A stretch of 64,000 nt of DNA from Planctomycetota bacterium (GTDB lineage Bacteria; Planctomycetota; UBA8108; JACQVS01). The notes under the pieces were generated by a model that saw nothing but the letters and a program-made list of their open reading frames with translations, searched no databases and was not told where the DNA came from. Positions 16,144 through 26,255 of the stretch are shown here, one piece after another; position 1 is the first letter of the stretch; every line of letters starts with the position of its first letter. The DNA lies in the NCBI GenBank assembly GCA_028280485.1, contig JANQLS010000085.1, forward strand, positions 1 to 64,000. Direction: 5' to 3'. The translations under genes and the position numbers were made by a program.

Positions 16144-18540
16144 TTACCTTAAGAACAAAAACTCATTCGAACAAAGAAGCGCATGGCAGTACTGTTGCCA
16201 GAGCTTCGGTTCTATATCAGTCTTTTTATGAGTTGAAGCAGCAGGATTTTCTTTGCCTGCGACCCCATCTTCAATACCAAAAAACTTAAAGGCAAGCTGT
16301 TTTTCGATATCGCTCGGTTGACGAGCTAAAACAGCCTTATAAACCTTTTCAATTTTTCTATCGATCGACTTTTCACCTTCAGAAGTTTTAAGAGCCAAAG
16401 CCTGGGCTCGATCTTTCATGAAGCGACTGTTCATCAAGAAGAGATACTGTTGAGGCACAATGCTCGTCGGCCTCTTAGCTACAGTAGCCCTCATCAGGGG
16501 AAAGTCAAAAAGTCTTAAGAAGGCATCGGTATCAAAGCGATCTCCGATTCGGCTCACCTTAAAGTAAAGAGTGCGCCGCTTCGTATTGACATCTTGAGTG
16601 GGTGGACCACCGAAGGTTCGATCCAATTCTCCCGTGACTTTTAAAATCGCATCGCGAAGGCTTTCTGCTTCGAGACGACGGGGAGAAAATCGCCAGTAGT
16701 ATGTGTTATTCCCATCGAGATTGAACTGAGCTTCTTGAAACTGACTACTCAAGCGGTAGGTAGCTGAAGTCATGATGGTCTTATGAAGCTTCTTTAATGA
16801 CCAGCCCTTTGAAACGAATTCGTGAGTCAACCAATCTAAGAGCTCAGGGTGGCTAGGCTTTTCACCCAAGACTCCGAAGTTACTGGGAGTACCTACCAGG
16901 CCCTTTCCAAAGTGATTGAGCCAAACTCGATTCACGAAAACTCTCGCAGTTAAAGGGTTTTCGTTCGAGGTGATCGCTTCTGCGAGCTCCAGTCGACCAC
17001 TTCCCTTCTTGTAAGCGATGGGTTCAGTCTTCGATAAGATTCTCAGAAATCTTCTGGGAACGAGCGGTCCTCTTTTTCGCAGGTTACCTCTCAAGGCGAT
17101 ATGCATATCTCCACTCCCTGAATCAGCCAGGGCGTGACCCGTTGGATACTTGGAAGGAGCGGTTTTACGCAATTCAGCTCGCTCGGCCTTCCAAGCTTCG
17201 ATCTCTTTCTTTTCTTCTTCGTTAGGAGTTTTCTTTTCTTTTTTAAAGTGGTTTTCTCGATCGCGAATGCGCTTGTCGAGATCTTTAATTCGATTGTGAT
17301 GCGAATGATATTGATCGACGACCTGTTTGGGAGCTAAGGGAGCTTCATGCACTCGCGTGTTATTGAATATCCCGGCGAGAGAATAGTAATCGGCGTGAGG
17401 AATGGGATCGAATTTATGTGAATGACAACGAGCGCAAGAAACGGTTAAGCCTAAGAGACCTCGCGTGAGGGTGTCGACGCGATCATCCAAGGTTTCTCCT
17501 TTGGCTTGAGCGACACTGTCTGGATCTCCACCATCAGAATTGTAAGTGGGACCCAAGGCTAAAAAACCAGTCGCTACGGGTGTAGGAGTTTCTCCGATGA
17601 GATCCCCGGCAATTTGAAGCTTGATGAAGTGATCGATGGGAAGGTCTCGGTTGAGTGAATCCACGACCCAATCACGATAACGCCAAGCATCGTTGAGAGC
17701 GCGATTGTCGAGGAAACCTCCGAGACCATCACTGTACCTCGCCACGTCGAGCCAGTGTCTCCCCCAACGTTCACCGTAATGTTTTGAACTTAAAAGTTCA
17801 TCGACCTTATCGCTAACGGCTTGATCAGAATCTTTTTCAAAGGCCGTTTTAAATGCTTGGTACTCTTCTTGAGTGGGAGGTAAGCCGATGAGATCGACTT
17901 GCATTCTTCGAAGTAAATCTCTAGAGGAGGCAGGGGAGTTTTCTTTTAAACCCTTTTGTTTTCTTAAACGAGCAACGAAGTGATCGATTGGGTTTTTGGC
18001 CCACGTTATTCCATCCGCTTGAGGAACATCGGGTTTCTTGATCGCCTTCCAAGCCCAATGAGAAGTTTTTAACTTTTCCCAGTCATAAACTTCGTCTTGG
18101 GTTTTTACCGTCTTTTTTCCTTCGTCGGGCCAAGGGAGACCCATTTCGATCCAGCGCGCGAGATTTTTGATCTCGTGATCTTTTAATTTTTTATCTGGGG
18201 GCATTTCCAAATCGGTCGATCGATACTCGATGGCTTCGATGAGACGACTTTCATTGGGTTTACCTAATTTAACGATGGGCCCCGTCTCACCCCCTTTAAG
18301 AATTCCCACTCGGGAGTCGAGGTAGAGTTTCCCTTTGAGCTTTTTTGACTTCTCACTGTGACAGGTATAACAGTGCTCCGCCAAGACCGGGCGGATCTTG
18401 GTTTCAAAAAACTCGATTTGTTGAGGTGTGAATTGGGCCTTTGGCTCTTTCTGTTCGCTAGCCATTGAAGAGCCAGTGAACGAAAGTAAAAACGACCCAA
18501 CTAAAACCTTGGGAACCAGCCTAAAGAGGTTCATGAGCAT
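16144..18540 (-). CDS. PSD1 and planctomycete cytochrome C domain protein (DUF1549/DUF1553)
   Basis: The 798-residue exported protein has a signal peptide (about 1-27), then a planctomycete-type cytochrome c domain with heme motif CYTCH (C57, C60, H61). DUF1549 (about 180-390) contains a second CxxCH, CARCH in LTVSCARCHSHKFDPIPHADYY. DUF1553 runs from about 530 to 780 (ARVFVNRVWLNHFGKGLVGT, HKTIMTSATYRLSS). Such proteins occur with DUF1501 partners and are thought to act in the periplasm on complex carbohydrates or in electron transfer; function is not proven. A Lys/Glu-rich helical stretch lies at about 410-460. Confidence 0.93.
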   Translation of the reverse strand: MLMNLFRLVPKVLVGSFLLSFTGSSMASEQKEPKAQFTPQQIEFFETKIRPVLAEHCYTCHSEKSKKLKGKLYLDSRVGILKGGETGPIVKLGKPNESRLIEAIEYRSTDLEMPPDKKLKDHEIKNLARWIEMGLPWPDEGKKTVKTQDEVYDWEKLKTSHWAWKAIKKPDVPQADGITWAKNPIDHFVARLRKQKGLKENSPASSRDLLRRMQVDLIGLPPTQEEYQAFKTAFEKDSDQAVSDKVDELLSSKHYGERWGRHWLDVARYSDGLGGFLDNRALNDAWRYRDWVVDSLNRDLPIDHFIKLQIAGDLIGETPTPVATGFLALGPTYNSDGGDPDSVAQAKGETLDDRVDTLTRGLLGLTVSCARCHSHKFDPIPHADYYSLAGIFNNTRVHEAPLAPKQVVDQYHSHHNRIKDLDKRIRDRENHFKKEKKTPNEEEKKEIEAWKAERAELRKTAPSKYPTGHALADSGSGDMHIALRGNLRKRGPLVPRRFLRILSKTEPIAYKKGSGRLELAEAITSNENPLTARVFVNRVWLNHFGKGLVGTPSNFGVLGEKPSHPELLDWLTHEFVSKGWSLKKLHKTIMTSATYRLSSQFQEAQFNLDGNNTYYWRFSPRRLEAESLRDAILKVTGELDRTFGGPPTQDVNTKRRTLYFKVSRIGDRFDTDAFLRLFDFPLMRATVAKRPTSIVPQQYLFLMNSRFMKDRAQALALKTSEGEKSIDRKIEKVYKAVLARQPSDIEKQLAFKFFGIEDGVAGKENPAASTHKKTDIEPKLWQQYCHALLCSNEFLFLR

Positions 18541-18735
18541 GCTTCGCGCGTGACTAAAAGTACGTTGAGGAGGGAGAATTAAGCTCCCTTTCCGTAAAGA
18601 GCAATCTTACCCCAAGGAAATAATAAATGATATTTAGAAATCCTGTTATTCTCAGCTTCAGGAGGCATTTGTAAGGGGATCGGATGTAAGATGTGGGGCG
18701 TGAGAGTATTAACAATTTCTTAAACTCGAATCCAG

Positions 18736-18795
18736 TTAACTAGCCCGAAGCGCTAGCGAGGGGTTCTTCCCTCGCTAGCGCTTCGGGCTAGTTAA
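18736..18795. repeat. 27-bp perfect hairpin repeat (CCCGAAGCGCTAGCGAGGG)
   Basis: A 27-bp inverted repeat with a 6-nt loop (18736-18762 and 18769-18795) reads TTAACTAG, the core CCCGAAGCGCTAGCGAGGG, and the exact reverse. It is the same family as 41405-41478. It lies between divergent transcription units, 18 bp before the deacetylase-like gene. The rest of 18541-18735 shows no gene. Confidence 0.8.
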
Positions 18796-18813
18796 TGAAT
18801 CAGGTCTGTAGAG

Positions 18814-20235
18814 ATGAGTATCGAACGAAAAAAACTCACCCGCCGGCAAGTACTAAAATCAGGAATCGCCGCTAGCACCTTTTGGGCTGCATCTCAAATG
18901 AGCTTCAAGCCCGGGGGATTGATGGCTTACGTTCCTGACAATCCCAAAGGTGAACGCCCTGAGCGAGACCCCAGTATTCAAGTTCTTCATCCTCGAAAGC
19001 GAATTCCCCTTTCATTCATCATCGATGACTCCACTTGTCTGGTGAACATGGGTCACTACTGTATGCCCCAGTTTGCGGCGGCTTGGCCTAAACGTGAGAT
19101 CTATAAAAAACCCTGGAAAACTTGGCCGCGAGAAATTCCTGACTCCTTCGTTCGAGAATTCGGAGAATGGTGTCACGACAACAAGGTCAAAGGAAAGTAC
19201 AGCATCGTCCCCAACCCAGCATGCGTGGGATGGCTAGATCGAGACCTTCCTGGTTGGTCGAGAAAAGACCTTCAAGACAGTTTGAAGTTAGTTCGAGAGT
19301 TGATGATGCCCGATTGGGATATCCATCCCGAGATGATCACTCACACTCGAGTCATCGATATCAAAACGGGTCGACCCTTCGAAGAGATCAACGCTCACAC
19401 TATGGAGAATTCATTTCCACGCAAAAAGATTAGCGTGGATTACTTAGCTTCCTATTTGGAATATGCCTTAAAGATTTTGAAGAACTGTGATCTGCCCTGT
19501 GAAGGTATCACCACCCCAGGCGGATTCGGAAGCTTTGTAAAGTCGGAATTAGGTTTGGCTTCATATCAATCAGTAAAAAGAGTGTTCAACCCTGAAATCC
19601 CGCATTACTTTAAATACGTTGCGGGTGGGAAAGAAAGCACGGAACCCATGGTTGAGCACGTTAAAGGTTTGAAAACGGAAAACCCTCAACTCGTCGTGAA
19701 TATTCCTGCAGGTACTGGGGATTGGTTCGGAGGTTGGGATGGAGACTTAAAAAGCCAAGGTCATAAATATTCCAATGACGATGCCACCCAAGGTCGAATG
19801 GTAGAACTTATTGAACGAGGAGATCCCGCCATCATGCTTTGCCACTGGCCTGGGATGTACAGCCAAGGAACTTTGGAAGGTTATAAAGATTTCCAAAGGG
19901 TGGTGAAGGCCCTAAATACTCGTTTTAAGGATAGCACTCAGTGGATGAAGTTGAGTACCATCGCCAGATACTGGGCCTGTAAAGAACTCACCGAAAGAAA
20001 GCGTAAAGAAAACACTCTCTTTCTCAACGCTCCTTTTTCGTGCCCAGACTACACTTTGCAAACTTCCTACGGGGGAAAGGCCAAGCCCGTATGGGAATAC
20101 AAAGATCAGAAGAAGCCGCTTCAGCTCGTTCAAAAATCAAGCGAGCTCAAAGAAGGAACTTTCCTTCAAGAAGGTAATAAAACGATTCTTTGTATCCAGC
20201 TTCCTAAGGGAAAATCAAAATTAACTCTCGCTTAA
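18814..20235 (+). CDS. Polysaccharide-deacetylase-like exported protein
   Basis: This 473-residue protein has a Tat-type leader (LTRRQVLKSG, about 8-17). It starts with a NodB-like block, PLSFIIDDSTCLVN, where the paired Asp would bind metal, and continues with KYSIVPNP, HPEMITHTRVID and GITTPGGFG, which resemble later motifs of the deacetylase fold. The usual HxxxH motif is not obvious, so activity is uncertain. It is the first of three plus-strand genes (sulfatase after 16 bp, then ASPIC/UnbV), and shares context with the DUF1501/PSD1 block. Confidence is good for a carbohydrate-esterase-like fold and low for substrate. Confidence 0.6.
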   Translation: MSIERKKLTRRQVLKSGIAASTFWAASQMSFKPGGLMAYVPDNPKGERPERDPSIQVLHPRKRIPLSFIIDDSTCLVNMGHYCMPQFAAAWPKREIYKKPWKTWPREIPDSFVREFGEWCHDNKVKGKYSIVPNPACVGWLDRDLPGWSRKDLQDSLKLVRELMMPDWDIHPEMITHTRVIDIKTGRPFEEINAHTMENSFPRKKISVDYLASYLEYALKILKNCDLPCEGITTPGGFGSFVKSELGLASYQSVKRVFNPEIPHYFKYVAGGKESTEPMVEHVKGLKTENPQLVVNIPAGTGDWFGGWDGDLKSQGHKYSNDDATQGRMVELIERGDPAIMLCHWPGMYSQGTLEGYKDFQRVVKALNTRFKDSTQWMKLSTIARYWACKELTERKRKENTLFLNAPFSCPDYTLQTSYGGKAKPVWEYKDQKKPLQLVQKSSELKEGTFLQEGNKTILCIQLPKGKSKLTLA

Positions 20236-20251
20236 GCAACCAGTAGCACTC

Positions 20252-22093
20252 ATGAAAACTTTACTCAAAAAGATAGCTTTAACTCTCTTAGTATCCTTTC
20301 TCTTAAGCCCATCGATGGCAGCTGACCGACCCAACATCGTTTGGATCTTGTCGGAAGACAACTCAAAGCACTACTTAAAGCTATTTAATGAGACTGGGGC
20401 ACCGACTCCCCACATTGAAAAACTGGCCAAGAGCGGAGTGATCTTTGATCGAGCGTTCAGTAACGCTCCAGTTTGCTCAGTAGCGAGAACAACTTTGTTA
20501 ACTTCTTGCTACGCTCCTCGCATCGGAACTCAATTCCATCGAAAGTCAAAACTTGTTCCCATGCCTCAAGGCCTTGAGATGTTCCCTGCTTACTTAAAAA
20601 AGGCGGGCTATCACACAACTAATAACAGTAAAAAAGATTACAACGCCATCGAAGGAAAAGGTGTTTGGGATCAGTCGAATCGAAAAGCGACTTGGAGAAA
20701 CCGCCCCAACAAAAAGACCCCATTCTTTCATATGAGAACTTTTGGACAGTCTCATGAGAGCTCGCTTCATTTTAAAAACATGAAGAAGGAGAACTCACCC
20801 GGAAAGAACACCAAGCTGGGAATCGCCGACTACCATCCTAAAACGGATACCTTCAGATACACCTACAACTACTATCACCAAAGAATTCAAACGATCGATC
20901 AACAGATTGGAAAGATGATCGACCAACTCAAAAAAGATGATCTTCTCGAAGACACTTTCATTTTTTACTTCGGAGACCACGGTGGTGTCTTGCCTGGAAG
21001 TAAGGGGTATATCAAAGATGCCGGGATTCATGTTCCCTTGGTCGTTCGCATCCCGGAAAACTTTAAAGATAAAGTTCACTTCAAGCGCGGTGAGCGTTCG
21101 AATGCATTCGTTAGTTTTATCGACTTCGGTCCCACCGTTTTGAATTTAGCCGGAGTTAACGTTCCTGACGGTGTCGATGGAAAACCCTTTTTGGGAAAAG
21201 ATGTCAATCAGAAGACATTGAGTACTCGAAACTCGGCGTTTGCTTACGCAGATCGCTTCGACGAAAAATACGATCTCTGCCGATCCATTCGAGTGGGTAA
21301 TATGAAGTACGTAAGAAACTATCAACCCCACTTCCCCGATGGATTACAAAATAACTACCGTTACAAAATGTTGGCTTACCAAGAGTGGCGAAAGCTATTT
21401 AAAGAAGGAAAACTCAACGCTGAGCAAAGCCAATTCTTTTTACCCAAAGAAGCAGAAGCCCTTTACGACCTCGGTAAAGACCCTCACGAAGTTAAAAACT
21501 TAGCTAAAGATCCTCAACACAAGAAAACACTCATGGATCTTCGGAAAAAACTTCGAGATAAAATGGTTTCTATCAACGATCTAAGTGTCTTTCCCGAAAA
21601 CTATCTTGTCGACAAGGTCTTTGCTAACCCCACGGAATTTGGGAAGAAAAATTCTAAGCAAATTCAGAAGCTCATTTATGTTTCTGAATTGGCTCTACAC
21701 CCCTTCAATACGGTAAAAATGCACTTAGAATTGGCCTCTCGTGATCCCGATCCTTGGACCCGTTATTGGGCGATGAAGGTTTGTGCCTCCTTTGGTGATG
21801 AGGCTAAGTCTTTAATTCCCGCAGCCAAGGGTTTGCTGAGTGATTCCAATTTACTTGTAAGGCTTCGTGCGTGTGAGTTTCTAACTATCACAAAAAACAT
21901 CGACCCGATGCCTATCGTCACGGAAATCCTTAACTCTACCACTTCTTCAGATGAAGCATTGATTATTCTAAATACCATCATTTGGTTAAATGATCACACT
22001 GAGCACAAAGGTAAGTTTGATATAAGCAAACTCAATCTAAAAGTTTCAAGTGGTAATCAAGTAGGTCGTCGCTTGGAGTATTTGAAGTCGTAG
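20252..22093 (+). CDS. Sulfatase with C-terminal HEAT-like repeats
   Basis: This exported sulfatase (signal peptide about 1-23) has the formylglycine site at C75 in the form C-S-V-A-R (instead of the textbook C-x-P/A-x-R), followed by TTLLTSCYAPRIGTQFH. The first metal site reads ILSEDNS, and the later site FYFGDHGG is intact. About 130 C-terminal residues form helical HEAT/ARM-like repeats (ELASRDPDPWTRYWAMKV, LSDSNLLVRLRACEFL), which the minimal fold lacks. Length is 613 residues. The likely job is removal of sulfate from a polysaccharide. It needs a formylglycine-generating activity, not seen in the window. Confidence 0.9.
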   Translation: MKTLLKKIALTLLVSFLLSPSMAADRPNIVWILSEDNSKHYLKLFNETGAPTPHIEKLAKSGVIFDRAFSNAPVCSVARTTLLTSCYAPRIGTQFHRKSKLVPMPQGLEMFPAYLKKAGYHTTNNSKKDYNAIEGKGVWDQSNRKATWRNRPNKKTPFFHMRTFGQSHESSLHFKNMKKENSPGKNTKLGIADYHPKTDTFRYTYNYYHQRIQTIDQQIGKMIDQLKKDDLLEDTFIFYFGDHGGVLPGSKGYIKDAGIHVPLVVRIPENFKDKVHFKRGERSNAFVSFIDFGPTVLNLAGVNVPDGVDGKPFLGKDVNQKTLSTRNSAFAYADRFDEKYDLCRSIRVGNMKYVRNYQPHFPDGLQNNYRYKMLAYQEWRKLFKEGKLNAEQSQFFLPKEAEALYDLGKDPHEVKNLAKDPQHKKTLMDLRKKLRDKMVSINDLSVFPENYLVDKVFANPTEFGKKNSKQIQKLIYVSELALHPFNTVKMHLELASRDPDPWTRYWAMKVCASFGDEAKSLIPAAKGLLSDSNLLVRLRACEFLTITKNIDPMPIVTEILNSTTSSDEALIILNTIIWLNDHTEHKGKFDISKLNLKVSSGNQVGRRLEYLKS

Positions 22094-22100
22094 TAATTAA

Positions 22101-25100
22101 ATGATGAGAAGAAGTGGGATTAGATTCGCTCTTGCACTAGGTATATTAATGATACCTTCCTGTAAGAGCTTGGAGAAAGACGACAAAGAAGTCCATGTCG
22201 CTGAGAAAGTACCTCAGCCTGACATTCCTCTCTCTAAAGAAATTTCAAACCTTTTAGCCAATCCAAGATCACCATCGGATTACTTAAAACTATCCCGTCA
22301 TCTAGCCTATCATTACCCTGATGATGCAAAAAAGTTTTCACGATGGGTAGCCCAACTCGAACCCATCCAAGCCGAACTTTGGACTGCAGATAGTTATCGT
22401 CAACAAAATGAAAAAAGCTTAGAAGCACGTCATAGAGCACTTTCTTTTGAAAGAGGGGGGCAGTTTAAAGAAGCAGAGAATGTTTTATTAGAATCAGTTC
22501 GTCAATCGAACCCAGGATCAAAGATTTATTTAGTAGAGTTTTATGTTCGCAATCAGTGGGCAAAAAAAGCACTTAAAATTTTAGAATCCTTTAAGTTAGA
22601 AAATAACGCAAGCCACCCAGATTATTTAGGATGGAAAGCCCTAGCTCTATCTCAGTTAGATCAAAGCGATGAAGCCGAGCTCATCTTGACTGAGTTAATT
22701 CGTAAAGATAAATCCATTTTCAAAGCTTGGGCACCCAGACTAGCGAAGATCTTTTTAGAACAACAGAAGACACCGAAAAAAGCGTTAGAGATATTAAGTG
22801 TCTACAATTCTCACTACACATCACCTTCAGCTAACTTGATGCTCGCTCAAAGTAATTTTGAACTTCACCGTTACACTCAAGCCTTTACTGGCTATTCAAC
22901 TGTTCAACAATTTCAGGAATTAAATCCCGAACATGAAATCCGATTGTTAAAAACAGGATGGATCCTTCAGGATCACCCAATAACTTTCAATACTGAGATC
23001 GAAAGACATTTAAACGCTCATCCCATGAACGAAGAAGTCGTTCAACTAACTTTAGATTATCTAAAGGTACACAAGAACTCGTTTTCTTCGGAGCCATTTA
23101 ATGGCAAGACAACTGAAGAGCTCACTTCAATTTTTACTAAACGAAAAAGCCAAATAAAAAGGATCAAAAGGCGAATCAAAAATTCGCTACTCATCGTCAA
23201 CGAAGAAGAACATTCATTAAGACAGAAGGAACTCATTAAAATTTCAAAGTGGTTTGAAGAACTTAAACAACCTAAGGAAGCCTTGAAATACACTCAACTT
23301 GCTTGTTCCATTGAACGCGGTGACGATAGTGGTTGGCGACGAGTTTTAGAACTAAGAAATAAGCCCGAAGATTTATTTTTTCAAATTGAAGCAAAACGTC
23401 AAATCCCAAGCATTGCTACACCTACTGTAGACGACATCCTCAATCGATGGCCAAAATTATTACCTCCGAAAGATTTAAACGAGAAACCGATACCTATCGA
23501 TTCTCCTATTACACTCAAAGAAAGAGTCGAAAAATTAGAGCGATCTGGATTAATACTTCATGAAACAAATGAATTGAAGTTCAATTTTGTCGATGTCAGT
23601 TCAGATAGCCAGATTGACTATAAAAGTATCTGCGGGTCTTTAGATAAAAACTACATCATCGAAATGAATGGAAGCGGAGTCGCGCTTCTTGATTATGACT
23701 TAGATGGGAAACTCGATGTCTTCTTGCCCAATGGATTAGAAATTGATAATTCTGGATTTCCCATTCCGAAAAAGGATCTTTCAGTAAGTGATCGCCTCTA
23801 TAAAAATTTAGGGAACCTCAAATTTAAAGATGTAACCGAAGAGGCCGGAATTTTAGACGGCAGTTATAGTATGGGAGTCACTTCTGCTGACTACGACAAC
23901 GATGGCGACCCCGATCTTTACATCAATCGTTTGGGACCTAACCGTTTGCTTCAAAATAATGGCGATGGAACTTTCACCGATGTGTCAGAAAAATCTCGTA
24001 CCCATGATGGCCGTTGGAGTACGAGCAGTGCCTTCGTCGACTATGACTTAGACGGCAAACTCGACCTTTTCGTGGTCAATTACCTCATTTTTAATCCTAA
24101 TTTTATTTCGAAACGAGGTGAAGATCCCAACTGTCAGTATAAAGGAATACCTATCGCTTGTGGTCCACGGGGCTTGCCTGCCGTTTACAACGCACTCTAC
24201 AGAAATTTGGGAGATGGAACTTTTGAAGATGTCTCACTAAATTCTGGAATCAGTTCAATTGATTTAAAAACTCAAGGCTATGGTTTAGGAGTTACCGTTT
24301 TAGATTCCAACCAGGATGGTTGGCCTGACATTTACGTAGCCAACGATTCCAGAGCAAACCATCTTTTCATCAACCAAAGAGATGGAACCTTTAAAGAATT
24401 AGGCCTCATCTCGGGAGTCGCATTAAGTTCAGAAGGAATCGCCCAAGCGGGGATGGGAGTTGATTCTGTATATCTAAAAGATGATGTCGGTAAGGAAAGC
24501 CTCTTTGTCACAAATTTCTCAAACGACAAAAACACTTTTTATAAAGCTAATCATCAAAACTTTTATGTGGACGCCTCTCTAAAATACGGATTTGAAGATT
24601 CTGGGTTCTTAGAGCTCGCCTGGGGAACATTCTTCTTAGATGTAAATCACGATAGAGTTCAAGATGTATTTATTGCTAATGGCCATCTTGTACCACAAGT
24701 GGATCAAAAGGCAGGGTTCAATGAAACCTATAAACAAAAAAACTTTCTTATCAGTCGAACCTTCAGTTCAACTACGTTCTTCGATGTTTCGGAATTTGCT
24801 GGCCCAGGATTCAAAGTACAAAAAAGTTCACGAGGCGCTGCTTACGGAGATTTAGATAATGACGGCGACCTCGATATTATTATCAATAATATCGATGACT
24901 CGATCACTCTTTTAGAAAATAAGAATTCAACTCGAAATAATTGGCTGAGCATCAAGCTCCAAGGAAAGCAGAGTAATCGAGATGGCATCGGCGCTGTTGT
25001 AACTCTTGAAGCCGATGGATTCATCCAAAAAAGAAGAATCAAAAGTGGATCCAGTTACGCTTCTCAATCAGAGTTAGTGGCGCATTTTGGCTTGGGTAAA

Positions 25101-25214
25101 TCTAAAAAAGTAAGATGGGTTAAAGTTCAGTGGCCTTTTAAGGGTCTTCTTAATGAAGAGCAGGTTTATTCTGTGGATTCGGTGAATCGGAAGATCTTAC
25201 TGGTGGAGAAGTAG
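22101..25214 (+). CDS. TPR / FG-GAP / ASPIC-UnbV lipoprotein
   Basis: A 1037-residue lipoprotein (lipobox IPSC at about residue 20). Residues 30-480 are helical, with TPR-like repeats. After about 490 come six FG-GAP type calcium-binding loops of the pattern D-x-D-x-D-G-x-x-D (LLDYDLDGKLDVF, SADYDNDGDPDLY, VDYDLDGKLDLF, LDSNQDGWPDIY, LDVNHDRVQDVF, GDLDNDGDLDII). A C-terminal ASPIC/UnbV domain ends the protein (NWLSIKLQGKQSNRDGIGA through VRWVKVQWP). Such proteins are abundant in planctomycetes and are thought to bind surfaces or polymers. It is 8 bp from the sulfatase and likely co-transcribed. Confidence 0.9.
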   Translation: MMRRSGIRFALALGILMIPSCKSLEKDDKEVHVAEKVPQPDIPLSKEISNLLANPRSPSDYLKLSRHLAYHYPDDAKKFSRWVAQLEPIQAELWTADSYRQQNEKSLEARHRALSFERGGQFKEAENVLLESVRQSNPGSKIYLVEFYVRNQWAKKALKILESFKLENNASHPDYLGWKALALSQLDQSDEAELILTELIRKDKSIFKAWAPRLAKIFLEQQKTPKKALEILSVYNSHYTSPSANLMLAQSNFELHRYTQAFTGYSTVQQFQELNPEHEIRLLKTGWILQDHPITFNTEIERHLNAHPMNEEVVQLTLDYLKVHKNSFSSEPFNGKTTEELTSIFTKRKSQIKRIKRRIKNSLLIVNEEEHSLRQKELIKISKWFEELKQPKEALKYTQLACSIERGDDSGWRRVLELRNKPEDLFFQIEAKRQIPSIATPTVDDILNRWPKLLPPKDLNEKPIPIDSPITLKERVEKLERSGLILHETNELKFNFVDVSSDSQIDYKSICGSLDKNYIIEMNGSGVALLDYDLDGKLDVFLPNGLEIDNSGFPIPKKDLSVSDRLYKNLGNLKFKDVTEEAGILDGSYSMGVTSADYDNDGDPDLYINRLGPNRLLQNNGDGTFTDVSEKSRTHDGRWSTSSAFVDYDLDGKLDLFVVNYLIFNPNFISKRGEDPNCQYKGIPIACGPRGLPAVYNALYRNLGDGTFEDVSLNSGISSIDLKTQGYGLGVTVLDSNQDGWPDIYVANDSRANHLFINQRDGTFKELGLISGVALSSEGIAQAGMGVDSVYLKDDVGKESLFVTNFSNDKNTFYKANHQNFYVDASLKYGFEDSGFLELAWGTFFLDVNHDRVQDVFIANGHLVPQVDQKAGFNETYKQKNFLISRTFSSTTFFDVSEFAGPGFKVQKSSRGAAYGDLDNDGDLDIIINNIDDSITLLENKNSTRNNWLSIKLQGKQSNRDGIGAVVTLEADGFIQKRRIKSGSSYASQSELVAHFGLGKSKKVRWVKVQWPFKGLLNEEQVYSVDSVNRKILLVEK

Positions 25215-25215
25215 A

Positions 25216-26085
25216 TTAAAACAACCTCTTCAAAACTTCACTAAAATCGGTTTGCTCCCCAACTCCCAAGTCTTTCAAACGGCTACAATCTAACTGAGCA
25301 TTTTTTGGCCGCGGGGCTCCGGGCGGACATTCACTATTAGCGATAAGTTCATCTTCAGGTAAGTCCCAATGCTTGGCGAAGGCAACCGCCATATCGTATT
25401 TCGTCATCGGTTCGTTCCCTGACCAATGAAAGATTCCTGACAGGGATGGATCTTCAGTTCGTTTAATAATCAATTGACGAGTGACGGATGCGACATCGGG
25501 AGTGAAGGTTGGAAATCGCGTTGCCCAATGATCCATTTTCACTGAATTTCGCTGTTTCACATTTTCTGCAATCACCGAAACGGGAGATTCATCCGTTGTT
25601 TCAACGGGGCCGTACAAGACCGGCACTCTTAAAACAATCGACTGCGAATCTTCTAAAACAACTTTTTCCCCTTCGAGTTTACTTTTGCCGTAAAAATTTA
25701 ACGGGTTAGGCTCGGCATCGATGGAGTACGGGGGCTGAGTTCCATCGAAAACATAGTCAGTCGAAAAATAAAAAATGTAAGCCCCCACACTTTGTGCCGC
25801 TTCTAATAAAGTTCGGGTAGCCTTCACATTGAGAGCTTCCGTCGCTTCAGGATCTTTTTCACTGATATCTGGCTTACGTTCAGCAGCGGAGTGAATGATG
25901 ACATCGGGTTGAGCTTTTTCGACAAACTCCTTCACCTCACTGGCATTCAATAAATCTAATTTTTGAATCGGCGGTTCAGCCCGAGAGAAACCCAGACCCG
26001 TAATATCAAACCTGCCATCTAATGAAAACTCCTTGAATAGTTCTCGGCCCAAGAGTCCAGTGGCACCAGTGATTAAAACTTTCAT
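25216..26085 (-). CDS. RmlD-like NAD(P)-dependent sugar epimerase/reductase
   Basis: This Rossmann-fold SDR enzyme has TGATGLLGRELF at the N-terminus, the YxxxK pair as YGKSKLEGE and the preceding FSTDYVFDG. The pattern fits dTDP-4-dehydrorhamnose reductase and the related MAT2-beta family. The start at 26085 is chosen because GAGG lies five bases upstream and the Rossmann strand begins at once; the longer in-frame ATG at 26130 would read through a palindromic repeat. Length is 289 residues. No other rhamnose genes lie nearby, so the substrate is unclear. The gene converges on the ASPIC/UnbV gene with a 1-bp gap. Confidence 0.85.
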   Translation of the reverse strand: MKVLITGATGLLGRELFKEFSLDGRFDITGLGFSRAEPPIQKLDLLNASEVKEFVEKAQPDVIIHSAAERKPDISEKDPEATEALNVKATRTLLEAAQSVGAYIFYFSTDYVFDGTQPPYSIDAEPNPLNFYGKSKLEGEKVVLEDSQSIVLRVPVLYGPVETTDESPVSVIAENVKQRNSVKMDHWATRFPTFTPDVASVTRQLIIKRTEDPSLSGIFHWSGNEPMTKYDMAVAFAKHWDLPEDELIANSECPPGAPRPKNAQLDCSRLKDLGVGEQTDFSEVLKRLF

Positions 26086-26098
26086 GTAATCCTCGATG

Positions 26099-26255
26099 GT
26101 AGTAGGCACACGCTGTGTGCCGTTTTTCATTTCAAGTGAATTAATTCAAATTGGAAGGAGAGGTATTATATGCAAATACGACTTGGATCTTTTATTAAAT
26201 CGAACCAATATTTTTAAGCTAACCTTTAGGACGGCACACAGCGTGTGCCTACTAC
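26099..26255. repeat. Inverted pair of GGCACACGCTGTGTGCC palindromes next to RAYT
   Basis: Arms lie at 26099-26123 and 26231-26255. The left arm lies just upstream of the reductase gene's start; the right arm ends at the stop of the RAYT remnant, giving it its TAG codon. Both arms match those at 4222-4466 and 26928-27172. Confidence 0.8.
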
